From Escherichia sp. E4742 (GTDB taxonomy: Bacteria; Pseudomonadota; Gammaproteobacteria; Enterobacterales; Enterobacteriaceae), in NCBI RefSeq assembly GCF_005843885.1, contig NZ_CP040443.1, forward strand, positions 1,860,001 through 1,924,000: a stretch of 64,000 bases of DNA, read 5' to 3'. Positions 50,592-59,975 of the stretch are shown piece after piece. The stretch's first letter is position 1, and each line of letters begins with the position of its first letter. The notes under the pieces were generated by a model, which searched no databases, was not told where the DNA came from, and worked only from the letters and a program-made list of their open reading frames with translations. The translations under genes were made by a program, and so were the position numbers.

Positions 50592-51965
50592 TTAAATCAC
50601 CCGTGAGAACTGCTGCATTCGCGCTTTCTGGCGCAGATAAGTATCAAAGCACATGCAAATGTTGCGGATCAGCAAGCGACCTTTCGCCGTCACCTGAATC
50701 CCCTTCTCATCCACATCCACCAGCCCATCTTTTGCTAATGGGGTCAGCAGCTTGAGATCTTCCGCAAAGTAATCAGCGAAGTGCAAATCCCACTGTTGCT
50801 CAATGGGGGCGTAATCCAGACGGAAGTTGCAGATGAGCGACTTAATCACATCGCGGCGAATACAGTCATCGCGCGTTAGCGCAATACCACGCCACAGCGC
50901 ATTACCTTGTTCATCCACCTGCTGATAGTACTGCTTCAACTCTTTCTGGTTCTGCGCGTAGCAGTCGCCAATCATGCTGATGGCGGAAACGCCCATCCCA
51001 AGCAGATCGGTATCGCCCTGGGTGGTGTAGCCCTGGAAGTTACGATGCAGCACGCCTTCACGCTGGGCCACCGCCAGCTCGTCATCCGGGCGAGCAAAGT
51101 GATCCATACCGATAAACTGATAGCCCGATTGTGTCAGGAAGGCGATGGTTTCCTGCAGAATATCGAGTTTTTGTTGCGGACTCGGCAAGTCAGCATCTTT
51201 GATTTTGCGCTGGGCGGCAAAAATAGTTGGCAGATGCGCGTAGTTAAAGACGCTCAGACGGTCAGGGTTCAGTTCCGCCACACGCTTCAGGGTAAAGGCG
51301 AAACTCTCCGGCGTCTGTTTCGGCAGGCCGTAAATCAGGTCAATGTTGGTGGAGGTAAAGCCAATCTCACGTGCATGTTTGAGCAGCGCAAAGATGAACT
51401 CTTCATCCTGCTCGCGGTTAACCAGACGCTGCACTTCTTTGTTGAAGTCCTGCACGCCCATGCTCAGGCGGTTAAAGCCTTCCGCGCGTAAATGATCCAG
51501 TACATCCAGTTCGATTTCGCGCGGATCGATTTCGATCGAGATTTCCGCATCGGCATTGAACTGGAAGTTTTCGCGCAACAGCTTCATCAGGCGGCTGATT
51601 TGCGCTTTATTCAGGTATGTTGGCGTTCCACCGCCCCAGTGCAGCTGGCTCACCTTGCGCCCGGCAAACAGCGGTGCACGATGAACGATTTCTTGCTCAA
51701 GCACGTCCAGATACTGGTCGGCCTTGTGCTGCTGACGAGTCACAATCTTGTTGCAACCGCAGAAGTAGCAAAGTTTGTGGCAGAACGGGATATGTACGTA
51801 GAGAGATAAGGGACGCTCAGGGTAGCGCGCCACGGCTTGTAAAAACGCCTGTTCACCGAAGTCTTCTGAAAACTCCAGCGCGGTCGGGTACGAGGTGTAT
51901 CGTGGCCCGGAATAGTTATATTTCTGGATCAGGGCCAGGTCCCAGTCGATTTGCTGTACAGACAT
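50592..51965 (-). CDS. hemN: Oxygen-independent coproporphyrinogen III dehydrogenase HemN
   Basis: A 457-residue radical-SAM enzyme that decarboxylates coproporphyrinogen III to protoporphyrinogen IX under anaerobiosis. The [4Fe-4S]-SAM cluster motif is CHKLCYFCGC with C62, C66 and C69. Substrate/SAM blocks follow (HWGGGTPTYL, SMGVQDFN). ATG at 51965 is preceded by AAGGAG; an in-frame GTG two codons upstream overlaps that site. Its start overlaps the end of the small ORF at 51968-52141. Confidence 0.97.
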   Translation of the reverse strand: MSVQQIDWDLALIQKYNYSGPRYTSYPTALEFSEDFGEQAFLQAVARYPERPLSLYVHIPFCHKLCYFCGCNKIVTRQQHKADQYLDVLEQEIVHRAPLFAGRKVSQLHWGGGTPTYLNKAQISRLMKLLRENFQFNADAEISIEIDPREIELDVLDHLRAEGFNRLSMGVQDFNKEVQRLVNREQDEEFIFALLKHAREIGFTSTNIDLIYGLPKQTPESFAFTLKRVAELNPDRLSVFNYAHLPTIFAAQRKIKDADLPSPQQKLDILQETIAFLTQSGYQFIGMDHFARPDDELAVAQREGVLHRNFQGYTTQGDTDLLGMGVSAISMIGDCYAQNQKELKQYYQQVDEQGNALWRGIALTRDDCIRRDVIKSLICNFRLDYAPIEQQWDLHFADYFAEDLKLLTPLAKDGLVDVDEKGIQVTAKGRLLIRNICMCFDTYLRQKARMQQFSRVI

Positions 51966-51967
51966 GC

Positions 51968-52141
51968 TCACTCCTTCCGATGGCGTCTCTGGCGGCTACG
52001 GCGTACCGGCGGATGCCCATTTCGGGTCATCAGCCGGTTGCGCAGCCACTTTTGTCGCCGCGACAACCGCTGTAGTTTAACGAATAACCACACCAGATAA
52101 CATATAACCGGAAGGGTTATCAGCAGAACGGGAAGGCCCAC
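51968..52141 (-). CDS. Candidate 57-residue basic membrane protein between yihI and hemN
   Basis: A GTG at 52141, 15 bases after the yihI stop and in the same frame, opens a 57-codon ORF whose TGA overlaps the hemN ribosome-binding region. The product starts with a hydrophobic segment (GLPVLLITLPVICYLVWLFV) and continues as a strongly basic tail rich in Arg (RRSRQRRHRKE). In Vibrio and Pasteurella relatives a DUF2489 membrane-protein gene lies between yihI and hemN, so this could be a shortened relic; that is inference from memory. Initiation could be by reinitiation after yihI, since only GGA 8 bases upstream serves as Shine-Dalgarno. Confidence 0.4.
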   Translation of the reverse strand: MGLPVLLITLPVICYLVWLFVKLQRLSRRQKWLRNRLMTRNGHPPVRRSRQRRHRKE

Positions 52142-52153
52142 GGCGGCAATCCG

Positions 52154-52663
52154 TTAGTTGCCCCGCAGCAGACGCATCATGTCTTCTTGCTTCTCGTCTT
52201 CTTCCTCTTCTTCGTCGTCGTCATAAGAGAGGCCGAGTTTCTGCATCAACTCATCAATACGATCCAGCTTGGCATCTACCCAGGATTGCTCTTCGGCACT
52301 CAGGGTTTCGCCTGCTTCCAGACGTTCCAGCAGCGCATCCAGACGCTCATCCGTCTCCAGTAACTCCAACTCCGCCTGCGGTGAAAGCATAGGTTTCTCA
52401 CTCTTCGGTTTGTGCTGTTTGGTGACTTTTTCAGTCACGCCCAATGGAATAGGGGTTTTACTGCCAATACGTGGATCTTTCGGTGCATTCTGGCCTTTGC
52501 TACCCGAAGTAGCGCTACCGCCCGCTGCACGGCTGCCCGGCGCATGACCACGACGTTTTTTCTGGCGCTTGCGGTCACGAGCTTCCTGATCCAGCTCCTC
52601 GCGTGTTTTTCGACGCGCTTTTGCGTGACCTTTGCTGCGTGAGTTTGAAGATGATGGTTTCAT
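52154..52663 (-). CDS. yihI: YihI, Der GTPase-activating protein
   Basis: A 169-residue protein of K-12 length. It stimulates the GTPase activity of the 50S assembly factor Der (EngA). The N-terminal half is very basic and low-complexity (MKPSSSNSRSKGHAKARRKT). The C-terminal half is helical and ends in a run of acidic residues (DDDEEEEEDEKQED). ATG at 52663 is used; the frame continues upstream into the csrC-side leader without support. It lies upstream of hemN on the same strand. Confidence 0.95.
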   Translation of the reverse strand: MKPSSSNSRSKGHAKARRKTREELDQEARDRKRQKKRRGHAPGSRAAGGSATSGSKGQNAPKDPRIGSKTPIPLGVTEKVTKQHKPKSEKPMLSPQAELELLETDERLDALLERLEAGETLSAEEQSWVDAKLDRIDELMQKLGLSYDDDEEEEEDEKQEDMMRLLRGN

Positions 52664-52726
52664 AATGGTTCGTCTTTTTGCCGTTTTATTCAGTATAGAT
52701 TTGCGGCGGAATCTAACAGAAAGCAA

Positions 52727-52973
52727 GCAAAGAAAAAAGGCGACAGATTACTCTGTCGCCTTTTTTCCTGACTCATAACCCTTAACGGGTCTTACAATCC
52801 TTGCAGGCCGCCAACACACCCTGTTTTTCCATTAGCCAGAACATTCCGTGTTGATTCCATTTCCGTTTAATTACGTCTCCGGACGTTTGTCTTCCTGACA
52901 ATCCTCTGTCTTCGCCTCCTGGCGCTCCTGACCCTCATCCTGAGTCATCTTCCTGTTAGCGTCCTCGCTCTAT
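52727..52973 (-). ncRNA. csrC: CsrC small RNA, CsrA antagonist
   Basis: The minus strand from ATAGAGCGAGGACG (5' end at 52973) to a terminator stem GGCGACAGA / TCTGTCGCC (52739-52760) with a T run is a clear match to K-12 CsrC, about 247 nt. It carries roughly 14 GGA motifs, many as CAGGA, in loops and single-stranded stretches, which titrate the CsrA protein. It lies between yihI and yihA as in K-12. The rest of the yihI-yihA interval (52974-53243) holds no gene. Confidence 0.95.
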
Positions 52974-53243
52974 GGGTGCTACTTTACGCTTCTGCGCTAA
53001 ACAAACAATAAACTATCATCAGTATTTACTCATTTTCAGATTATTGTATAAAACTAATCACATGATTTATTTAGCCTATTTGACATGCGTCGCAGAAATT
53101 TCTCTTCGATTTCGCATAAAAACAATCGGCAATGTCTCACAAAGTACATGGTATTTACTTACACCGTTCACGCCGAAAAATCCGTCTTTTATTGTGGTTC
53201 AGGTATAATCGCCGCAAAGCTTTAACTGACGGAGACGACCGCT

Positions 53244-53876
53244 TTGACTAATTTGAATTATCAACAGACGCATTTTGTGATGAGTGCGCCTGATATTCGC
53301 CACTTACCTTCCGATACCGGAATCGAAGTGGCTTTTGCAGGCCGTTCCAACGCAGGTAAATCCAGCGCGCTGAACACGCTGACTAACCAGAAAAGCCTGG
53401 CGCGTACCTCGAAAACACCAGGACGTACCCAGCTTATCAACCTGTTTGAAGTGGCTGATGGCAAACGTCTGGTCGACTTGCCTGGCTATGGCTACGCGGA
53501 AGTTCCTGAAGAGATGAAGCGCAAATGGCAGCGCGCGCTCGGTGAGTACCTCGAAAAACGTCAGAGTCTACAAGGCCTGGTCGTGCTGATGGATATTCGC
53601 CATCCGCTGAAAGATCTCGACCAGCAGATGATTGAGTGGGCGGTGGACAGCAATATCGCCGTACTGGTGCTGCTGACCAAAGCGGACAAACTGGCGAGCG
53701 GTGCACGTAAAGCGCAATTGAATATGGTGCGTGAAGCAGTGCTGGCGTTTAACGGTGATGTGCAGGTAGAGACATTCTCTTCTCTGAAGAAGCAAGGTGT
53801 GGATAAGCTTCGCCAGAAACTGGATACCTGGTTCAGCGAGATGCAGCCTGTAGAAGAAACGCAGGGCGGCGAATAA
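53244..53876 (+). CDS. yihA: Ribosome-biogenesis GTPase YihA (EngB/YsxC)
   Basis: A 210-residue essential Ras-like GTPase for 50S assembly. G1 is GRSNAGKSS, G2 GRTQ, G3 DLPGYGYAE and G4 TKAD. The start is TTG at 53244 with ACGGAGACG upstream, giving MTNLNYQQTHF as in K-12. After it, an imperfect 11-bp hairpin (53895-53921) may end the transcript. Confidence 0.96.
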   Translation: MTNLNYQQTHFVMSAPDIRHLPSDTGIEVAFAGRSNAGKSSALNTLTNQKSLARTSKTPGRTQLINLFEVADGKRLVDLPGYGYAEVPEEMKRKWQRALGEYLEKRQSLQGLVVLMDIRHPLKDLDQQMIEWAVDSNIAVLVLLTKADKLASGARKAQLNMVREAVLAFNGDVQVETFSSLKKQGVDKLRQKLDTWFSEMQPVEETQGGE

Positions 53877-54010
53877 TTTTCTAGCCCTTATGCATGTGCC
53901 GGATATCGCGTATCTGGCACATAAAATCATGCAAATTCAATGAGCTATTTTCTACCGTAGGCCTGTTAAGCACAACGTATCCGGCAATACGGATCTTTTC
54001 TTTCGCACAA

Positions 54011-54119
54011 TAAAAAACGCCCCAGTCATTACTGACTGGGGCGGCTAAAAAATTCAGCCAAATCCGATTACGTGAAGTAAAAGGTCTGAAAGATAGAACA
54101 TCTTACCTCTGTACCCTAC
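54011..54119 (-). ncRNA. spf: Spot 42 small RNA
   Basis: A 109-nt RNA with 5' end GTAGGGTACAGAGG (54119) and the terminator CGCCCCAGTCA / TGACTGGGGCG followed by T6. It matches K-12 Spot 42, with what appears to be a single substitution in the loop upstream of AGCCGCC (T-run ATTTTTT where I recall ATATTTT). This CRP-repressed, Hfq-dependent RNA represses secondary carbon and redox genes. It lies downstream of polA and is convergent with yihA. Apart from it, the 390-base yihA-polA gap holds only the hairpin after yihA. Confidence 0.96.
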
Positions 54120-54266
54120 GCGACTAACTTTACTCTTTTTTGTTCAGTTCAGAAAGCACTTTTTGTAATTTTTTTTCAGTTGTTGCATAGGAATTTCTAA
54201 TACCCATCACAAATCGTGGCTGGTTATGTTGCTTAGTTACGAAAAAAAGGCTTGTTAAGGCAAATC

Positions 54267-57053
54267 TTAGTGCGCCTGATCCCAGTTTTCGCCACTACCC
54301 ACCTCCACCAGCAACGGCACATCCAGGCGGGTACAGTTTTCCATCAACTGATGGATCTTCTTCGCTACCGCATCGACATCATCTTTATGAACTTCAAACA
54401 CCAGTTCATCGTGTACCTGCATGATCATACGCACGCGCGGTTGCTCTTCCTGTAGCCAGGCATCAACGGCAATCATAGCCCGTTTGATGATATCCGCTGC
54501 GGTTCCCTGCATTGGTGCGTTAATGGCTGCACGTTCAGCCGCAGCACGACGTGCACCGTTGCTGGATTTGATATCCGGCAGATAAAGGCGACGTCCGTCC
54601 AGGGTTTCAACGTATCCCTGCTCTTTCGCCTGAGCACGAGTGCGTTCCATATACTCCAGTACGCCTGGGTAGCGTTCGAAGTAAAGGTCCATGTACTTCT
54701 GCGCCTCTTTACGCGGAATGTTCAATTGCCGTGCCAGACCGAAAGCACTCATGCCATAAATCAGACCAAAGTTGATCGCTTTCGCACTACGGCGTTGTTC
54801 GCTGGTGACGGTTTCCAGTGGCAAACCAAACACTTCTGCCGCCGTTGCCCGGTGGATATCTTTTCCTTCTGCAAATGCGGTCAGCAAGCCTTTGTCTCGT
54901 GAAAGATGCGCCATAATGCGCAGTTCAATCTGCGAGTAGTCCGCCGAGACAATCACATAATCCTGCGGCGCAATAAACGCCTGACGGATACGGCGACCTT
55001 CTTCGTTACGCACCGGAATGTTTTGCAGGTTAGGATCGGTTGAGGATAAACGCCCCGTCGCGGTTACTGCCTGATGATAAGAGGTATGTACACGCCCGGT
55101 TTTCGGGTTGATCATCAGCGGCAGCTTGTCGGTGTAGGTCGATTTCAGCTTCGCCAGGCCACGGTACTCCAGAATCACTTTGGGCAGCGGGTAGTCCAGC
55201 GCCAGCTCTTCCAGTACCTCTTCAGACGTTGACGGCGCACCACCCGGCGTTTTCTTCAGCGGCTTAATACCCTGTTTTTCAAAAAGAATAGTTTGCAGTT
55301 GCTTGGTGGAAGAAAGGTTAAATTCTTCACCTGCAATTTCATGCGCTTTCTTTTCCAGTTCTGCCAAACGCAGGGTGAGTTCTTCAGAATGATTGTGCAG
55401 CACTTTCGGGTCGATCTTCACACCGTTGCGTTCGATGCGCGAAAGCACCGGCACCAGCGGCATTTCGATGTTTTCGAAGACGTTCAGTGGCCCTTTGTGT
55501 TTTTGCAGATCCGGCCACATTTTCAGATGCAATTGTAAGGTGACATCCGCATCTTCGGCAGCATAGCGTCCGGCCTCTTCCAGGGCAATCTGGTTAAAGG
55601 TCAGTTGATTTTTACCTTTACCGGCAATCTCTTCAAAAGTGATGGTTTTGTGCTTCAACCAACGTTCCGCGAGGCTGTCCATATCGTGACGCCCGGCAAC
55701 GCTATTGAGAATGTAGGACTCCAGCATGGTATCAAACGCAATCCCACGCAGCTCAATTCCGTAATTAGCCAGAATACCGCGGTCGTATTTCAGGTTTTGC
55801 CCGACCTTCAGCGCCTTTTCATCTTCCAGCAGCGGTTTTAGCAACTCGAGTGCACGCTCGCGGGAGATCTGATCGGGCGCATCAAGATAATCATGAGCAA
55901 CCGGAATATAGGCCGCTACGCCTGGCTCGATAGCAAAAGAAAGCCCTACCAGGTTGGCTGAGATGTTATCGAGGCTGTCGGTTTCGGTATCAAACGCAAA
56001 TACAGGCGCTTTTTCCAGCTTCGTAATCCATGCTTTTAGAGTTTCTTCGTCCAGAATAGTGACGTAGTTATCGTAAGAAATCACTGTTGCAGTCACTTCG
56101 GGTGTTTCGTCGACAACAATGGTTTCCTGCGGCTTCGCGGCTGGTTTTGTCCCTTTGGCCTGTAACCATTTGCCCGCTTCGACATCAGCAGTCCAACGCT
56201 TGAACTCATACTTTTTGAACAGTCCCAACAACTCTTCAGCCGCCGGTTGTTGTACTTCCAGTTGTTCGCAGGTCAGTTCCAGTTCAACGTCGGTTTTAAT
56301 CGTCGCCAGCTGGTAAGAGAGATAGGCCACCTCTTTATTTTGCTCAAGCTTCGCCGCCATTGTTTTCGCGCCGCGGAAGCTCAATCCAGCAATTTTTTCC
56401 GGCTCGGCATACAGCGTATCCAGGCCGCCAAGACCTTGTAGCAGTGCCTGCGCGGTTTTTTCGCCGACGCCCGGTACGCCAGGAATGTTATCAGAGGAGT
56501 CGCCCATCAGCGCGAGGAAGTCGATGATCAGTTCTGGCGGTACGCCATACTTATTCACCACCTCTTCCGGGCCGAGGATAGTATTTGTCATGGTGTTGAT
56601 AAGCGTGATATTTGGCGTCACCAGTTGCGCCATATCTTTATCACCGGTGCTGATCAATACCGGACGCCCGGCTTTTTCGGCTTCGCGCGCCAGAGTACCG
56701 ATAACGTCGTCTGCTTCTACGCCAGAAACGGCCAGCAGAGGCAGCCCCATCGCTTTTACCATTGTGTGCAGGGGTTCGATCTGCGCGCGCAAATCGTCCG
56801 GCATTGGCGGGCGATGTGATTTGTAATGTTCAAACAGTTCATCACGAAAGGTTTTTCCCTTGGCGTCAAAGACCACCGCTGCATGCGTCGGTTGGTATTG
56901 CATGATCAGACTACGCAGCATGTTGAGGACACCGTACATCGCACCGGTTGGCTCGCCTGCGCTGTTAGTCAGCGGCGGAAACGCGTGATATGCGCGATAA
57001 AGATAAGATGAACCATCTACAAGGATTAGTGGGTTTTGGGGGATCTGAACCAT
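54267..57053 (-). CDS. polA: DNA polymerase I PolA
   Basis: A 928-residue protein of K-12 length. It has an N-terminal 5'-3' flap exonuclease (about 1-320, VLISTGDKDMAQLV and DSSDNIPGVPGVGEKTA), a 3'-5' proofreading exonuclease (about 324-517, AFDTETDSLD) and a family A polymerase (about 520-928). Polymerase motifs A (VSADYSQIELRIMAH), B (RRSAKAINFGLIYGMSAFG) and C (QVHDELVFEV) are complete. It functions in Okazaki fragment maturation and repair. Confidence 0.98.
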   Translation of the reverse strand: MVQIPQNPLILVDGSSYLYRAYHAFPPLTNSAGEPTGAMYGVLNMLRSLIMQYQPTHAAVVFDAKGKTFRDELFEHYKSHRPPMPDDLRAQIEPLHTMVKAMGLPLLAVSGVEADDVIGTLAREAEKAGRPVLISTGDKDMAQLVTPNITLINTMTNTILGPEEVVNKYGVPPELIIDFLALMGDSSDNIPGVPGVGEKTAQALLQGLGGLDTLYAEPEKIAGLSFRGAKTMAAKLEQNKEVAYLSYQLATIKTDVELELTCEQLEVQQPAAEELLGLFKKYEFKRWTADVEAGKWLQAKGTKPAAKPQETIVVDETPEVTATVISYDNYVTILDEETLKAWITKLEKAPVFAFDTETDSLDNISANLVGLSFAIEPGVAAYIPVAHDYLDAPDQISRERALELLKPLLEDEKALKVGQNLKYDRGILANYGIELRGIAFDTMLESYILNSVAGRHDMDSLAERWLKHKTITFEEIAGKGKNQLTFNQIALEEAGRYAAEDADVTLQLHLKMWPDLQKHKGPLNVFENIEMPLVPVLSRIERNGVKIDPKVLHNHSEELTLRLAELEKKAHEIAGEEFNLSSTKQLQTILFEKQGIKPLKKTPGGAPSTSEEVLEELALDYPLPKVILEYRGLAKLKSTYTDKLPLMINPKTGRVHTSYHQAVTATGRLSSTDPNLQNIPVRNEEGRRIRQAFIAPQDYVIVSADYSQIELRIMAHLSRDKGLLTAFAEGKDIHRATAAEVFGLPLETVTSEQRRSAKAINFGLIYGMSAFGLARQLNIPRKEAQKYMDLYFERYPGVLEYMERTRAQAKEQGYVETLDGRRLYLPDIKSSNGARRAAAERAAINAPMQGTAADIIKRAMIAVDAWLQEEQPRVRMIMQVHDELVFEVHKDDVDAVAKKIHQLMENCTRLDVPLLVEVGSGENWDQAH

Positions 57054-57176
57054 AATGTCCGTGCCTGTTTATCAGATTATGCGTAAAGGATGCCACAGAC
57101 AGGATGAAAACATGAGTTTTTCACCGCTTTTCGTGAAAATCTTTTGTAGATCTTCTGGATCGTTCGCAAATCGTCA

Positions 57177-57326
57177 TGTGGATAACTTTGTGCATAAATT
57201 ATTTACATCGCTTTAAATTTATTATCATGCTTTTTACGGCATGATGTTTATCTTTGTTTTTCATGAGGTTAAAAATAAATTTATCCCTAAGAATTGAGAT
57301 AATAGGATTTTTTCTAATGTGGATAG
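57177..57326. promoter_or_regulatory. DnaA-box cluster in the divergent polA-yihG region
   Basis: The 363-base polA-yihG interval has no gene. It contains a perfect DnaA 9-mer TTATCCACA (minus strand, 57177-57185) and two one-mismatch boxes (57190-57198, TTATGCACA; 57318-57326, CTATCCACA), all in the same orientation. A 7-bp inverted repeat ATCATGC / GCATGAT (57224-57245) lies between them. DnaA control of polA has been reported as far as I recall. Confidence 0.5.
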
Positions 57327-57416
57327 ATATAAATTATTTTTCTACTTCAGGATCATCCGTTATTTAGGGCGTTTTCTGATAAAATCTGCGCCTTGCGCTT
57401 CTTTAGCGCACTGTCT

Positions 57417-58349
57417 ATGGCTAACCTTTTGAATAATTTAATTATGACGAGAATACTCGCTGCGATAACACTTTTGGTGAGTATCGTATTGACCATTTTG
57501 GTCACCATTTTTTGTTCTGTCCCGATCATCATTGCCGGGATCGTAAAACTATTGTTACCTGTGCCAGTGATTTGGCGAAAGGTATCACTTTTTTGTGATT
57601 TTATGATGTATTGCTGGTGTGAAGGATTAGCACTATTACTGCACCTTAACCCACACCTGCAATGGGAAGTTCGCGGACTGGAAGAGCTAAGTAAAAAGAA
57701 CTGGTATCTGCTTATTTGTAACCACCGCAGTTGGGCTGATATTGTTGTACTGTGCGTGTTGTTTCGTAAGCATATTCCAATGAACAAATATTTTCTCAAG
57801 CAGCAACTGGCCTGGGTGCCTTTCCTTGGCCTGGCATGCTGGGCGCTGGATATGCCATTTATGAAGCGCTATTCCCGCGCTTATTTGATACGTCATCCGG
57901 AACGGCGCGGTAAAGATGTTGAAACCACTCGCCGATCTTGCGAAAAGTTTCGCCTGCATCCCACCACGATTGTGAATTTTGTTGAAGGCTCCCGTTTTAC
58001 TGAACAGAAACACCAGCAAACCCACTCGACATTTAAAAACCTCCTGCCTCCCAAAGCCGCCGGTATCGCGATGGCACTGAATGTACTGGGTAAACAATTC
58101 GATAAACTACTCAATGTTACGCTGTGTTATCCGGACAATAACCGCCAGCCATTCTTCGATATGTTAAGTGGCAAACTGACGCGGATTGTCGTGCATGTGG
58201 ATTTACAACCTATTGCTGAAGAGTTGCATGGCGACTATATCAATGACAAAAGCTTCAAACGTCATTTTCAGCAGTGGCTGAACACACTGTGGCAGGAAAA
58301 AGACCGACTTCTGACTTCACTGATGTCATCACGGAATCAGGATAAGTAG
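57417..58349 (+). CDS. yihG: YihG, lysophospholipid acyltransferase-family membrane protein
   Basis: A 310-residue PlsC-like acyltransferase with a hydrophobic N-terminus (about residues 9-40). The catalytic NHxxxxD motif is ICNHRSWADIV, and the later glycerol-phosphate block is NFVEGSRFT. In K-12 it has been linked to phosphatidic-acid acyl composition and swimming. ATG at 57417 gives the K-12 length; a TTG 24 bases upstream also opens the frame but lacks support. Confidence 0.94.
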   Translation: MANLLNNLIMTRILAAITLLVSIVLTILVTIFCSVPIIIAGIVKLLLPVPVIWRKVSLFCDFMMYCWCEGLALLLHLNPHLQWEVRGLEELSKKNWYLLICNHRSWADIVVLCVLFRKHIPMNKYFLKQQLAWVPFLGLACWALDMPFMKRYSRAYLIRHPERRGKDVETTRRSCEKFRLHPTTIVNFVEGSRFTEQKHQQTHSTFKNLLPPKAAGIAMALNVLGKQFDKLLNVTLCYPDNNRQPFFDMLSGKLTRIVVHVDLQPIAEELHGDYINDKSFKRHFQQWLNTLWQEKDRLLTSLMSSRNQDK

Positions 58350-58351
58350 TT

Positions 58352-58385
58352 ATAACTCGCCTCCGTATTAGCAGAGGCGAGTTAT
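58352..58385. terminator. Bidirectional terminator between yihG and yihF
   Basis: A perfect 12-bp stem (ATAACTCGCCTC 58352-58363 with GAGGCGAGTTAT 58374-58385, loop 10 nt) lies between these convergent genes, 3 and 5 bases from their stops. Confidence 0.75.
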
Positions 58386-58389
58386 CATT

Positions 58390-59820
58390 TTAATGCACTA
58401 AACGTCCGGCACGAGACATAAATTCTTCTTCGCTCATTTCCTGCCCGTTAAAAACAACTTTACCTGGCAAATAATGCAGTTGCAGCGAGGCAATATTGTT
58501 GTCAATTGTGATTAACTGAAACATCTTACCTAATGTTGCCATTCCGCCGATTTGTTTATCAGCCAGCTTTTGAGCTTTTTCAGCATCCATTCCTTCAGAT
58601 AAATTAAGCTGTTTAGCTATTTCAGTGACGACATTAATCGGTACATTCATATCCAGATTGATCGATTTAATTTCTTTGTTTGTGGGTGATGAAGATTTGG
58701 CTGGATCGGCAATACTAATATCCAGATTAGCATTTAGTTCACCGACTGCGTTCTTCCAGCTTACAGGTAGTTTAATGATCGGCTCACTTTTTTGTAATAA
58801 CGGTAAATACTCTTTGAACAATGCAGTATTCATTGCTTCCAGTGCATCTTCATCATTTACTAACTCGGGGTGTGCAGCGAGTTGCTTCTGCATCGCAATG
58901 TTGTACTGGATGATAAACTGGCGAACTGCTAAGGGATCAATAGATTCAGCAATCAATGACCACTGACCGCTACCGAGTTGTTGATTCCCTTTTGTTAACT
59001 TATCAATTTCGTAGGTCAGATTAGCATTGATATAATCTTTATCTTTTACGCGATCTAGTGTGGTTTTCGCGACAAAAGCGTCGATTTTGGCAACTTCACC
59101 ACCACGATTGATAATGCTAATCTGATTAAATTTCGACTCGCTTTCACCAACCGGAAATTTCTTTTCTGCTAATCGCGTCAGAGAATTAATGGTAAAATTT
59201 TTCGCCGTGACTTTATTCATTGGCGATAATTCCAGAACAATATCTTCGACTTTGCCTTCAACATCGAGATTAGACAATGAACTGTCATCACCATTAAAAG
59301 TAAACTGACCTTCACCAAAGGAGAGTTTTCCATACTCTGCAGGGGCAACGTCCAGAGTTGTAGAGAAAGAACCGCCAAAGGCGAATCGCAATGTCGCTTC
59401 GACGGGCGCTCTATCTTTTGCAGCAATAAATAGCGGCTGTGTCAGTTCATTATTGACTAATTTAACTTTTGCTGCCGCCATAGCAGGTAAGATATTGCCG
59501 CTTTTTAACATTGATAGCGGCAAGGGGCCATGATCGACATCCACATCAAATGCAATACCTTGTCCTGGCTTGATATTGAGATCTGGCGCACCTTTATCAA
59601 AGGTAATAAGCATTTGAAAATGAGAGCTAAAAAAACCTTTGTCAAAGTTTTTATAGCTGGCGGTCATATCATAGGCATGCTCTCCCTTCTTTTTACTGTC
59701 GTTAAAATCTTTAATAAATTTTTCGACGCCAGACTGGATTTGAGTCCCTTCATACCATGTTCCACCGCCCCAGATAATGGCTAATGCAACAATAACACCT
59801 GTGGCTGACTTACGTATCAT
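58390..59820 (-). CDS. yihF: YihF, DUF945 family protein
   Basis: A 476-residue protein of K-12 length with an N-terminal signal or anchor segment (KSATGVIVALAIIWGGGTWY) followed by a long soluble periplasmic part of repeated beta-rich segments (DUF945, related to YdgA). The function is unknown. ATG at 59820 gives the K-12 N-terminus MIRKSATG. Noticeably more substitutions relative to K-12 than its neighbours are apparent by eye. Confidence 0.92.
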   Translation of the reverse strand: MIRKSATGVIVALAIIWGGGTWYEGTQIQSGVEKFIKDFNDSKKKGEHAYDMTASYKNFDKGFFSSHFQMLITFDKGAPDLNIKPGQGIAFDVDVDHGPLPLSMLKSGNILPAMAAAKVKLVNNELTQPLFIAAKDRAPVEATLRFAFGGSFSTTLDVAPAEYGKLSFGEGQFTFNGDDSSLSNLDVEGKVEDIVLELSPMNKVTAKNFTINSLTRLAEKKFPVGESESKFNQISIINRGGEVAKIDAFVAKTTLDRVKDKDYINANLTYEIDKLTKGNQQLGSGQWSLIAESIDPLAVRQFIIQYNIAMQKQLAAHPELVNDEDALEAMNTALFKEYLPLLQKSEPIIKLPVSWKNAVGELNANLDISIADPAKSSSPTNKEIKSINLDMNVPINVVTEIAKQLNLSEGMDAEKAQKLADKQIGGMATLGKMFQLITIDNNIASLQLHYLPGKVVFNGQEMSEEEFMSRAGRLVH

Positions 59821-59932
59821 TTCTAATATTCCCTGATAAAACAGCAAAACTTTTAATATCCGCGCTTGATATTAAAATGTCCAGAAACGAGGTGAATTAT
59901 CAGAAAGTATTTATATTGATTAAACAACAAAA

Positions 59933-59958
59933 AAAGCCCGTGAATATTCACGGGCTTT
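59933..59958 (-). terminator. Terminator of dsbA
   Basis: A perfect 26-base palindrome with AAAGCCCGTGAAT arms lies 17 bases past the dsbA stop; on the minus strand it is followed by TTTTTGTTGTTT. Confidence 0.8.
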
Positions 59959-59975
59959 ATGTGAATTATAATAAA

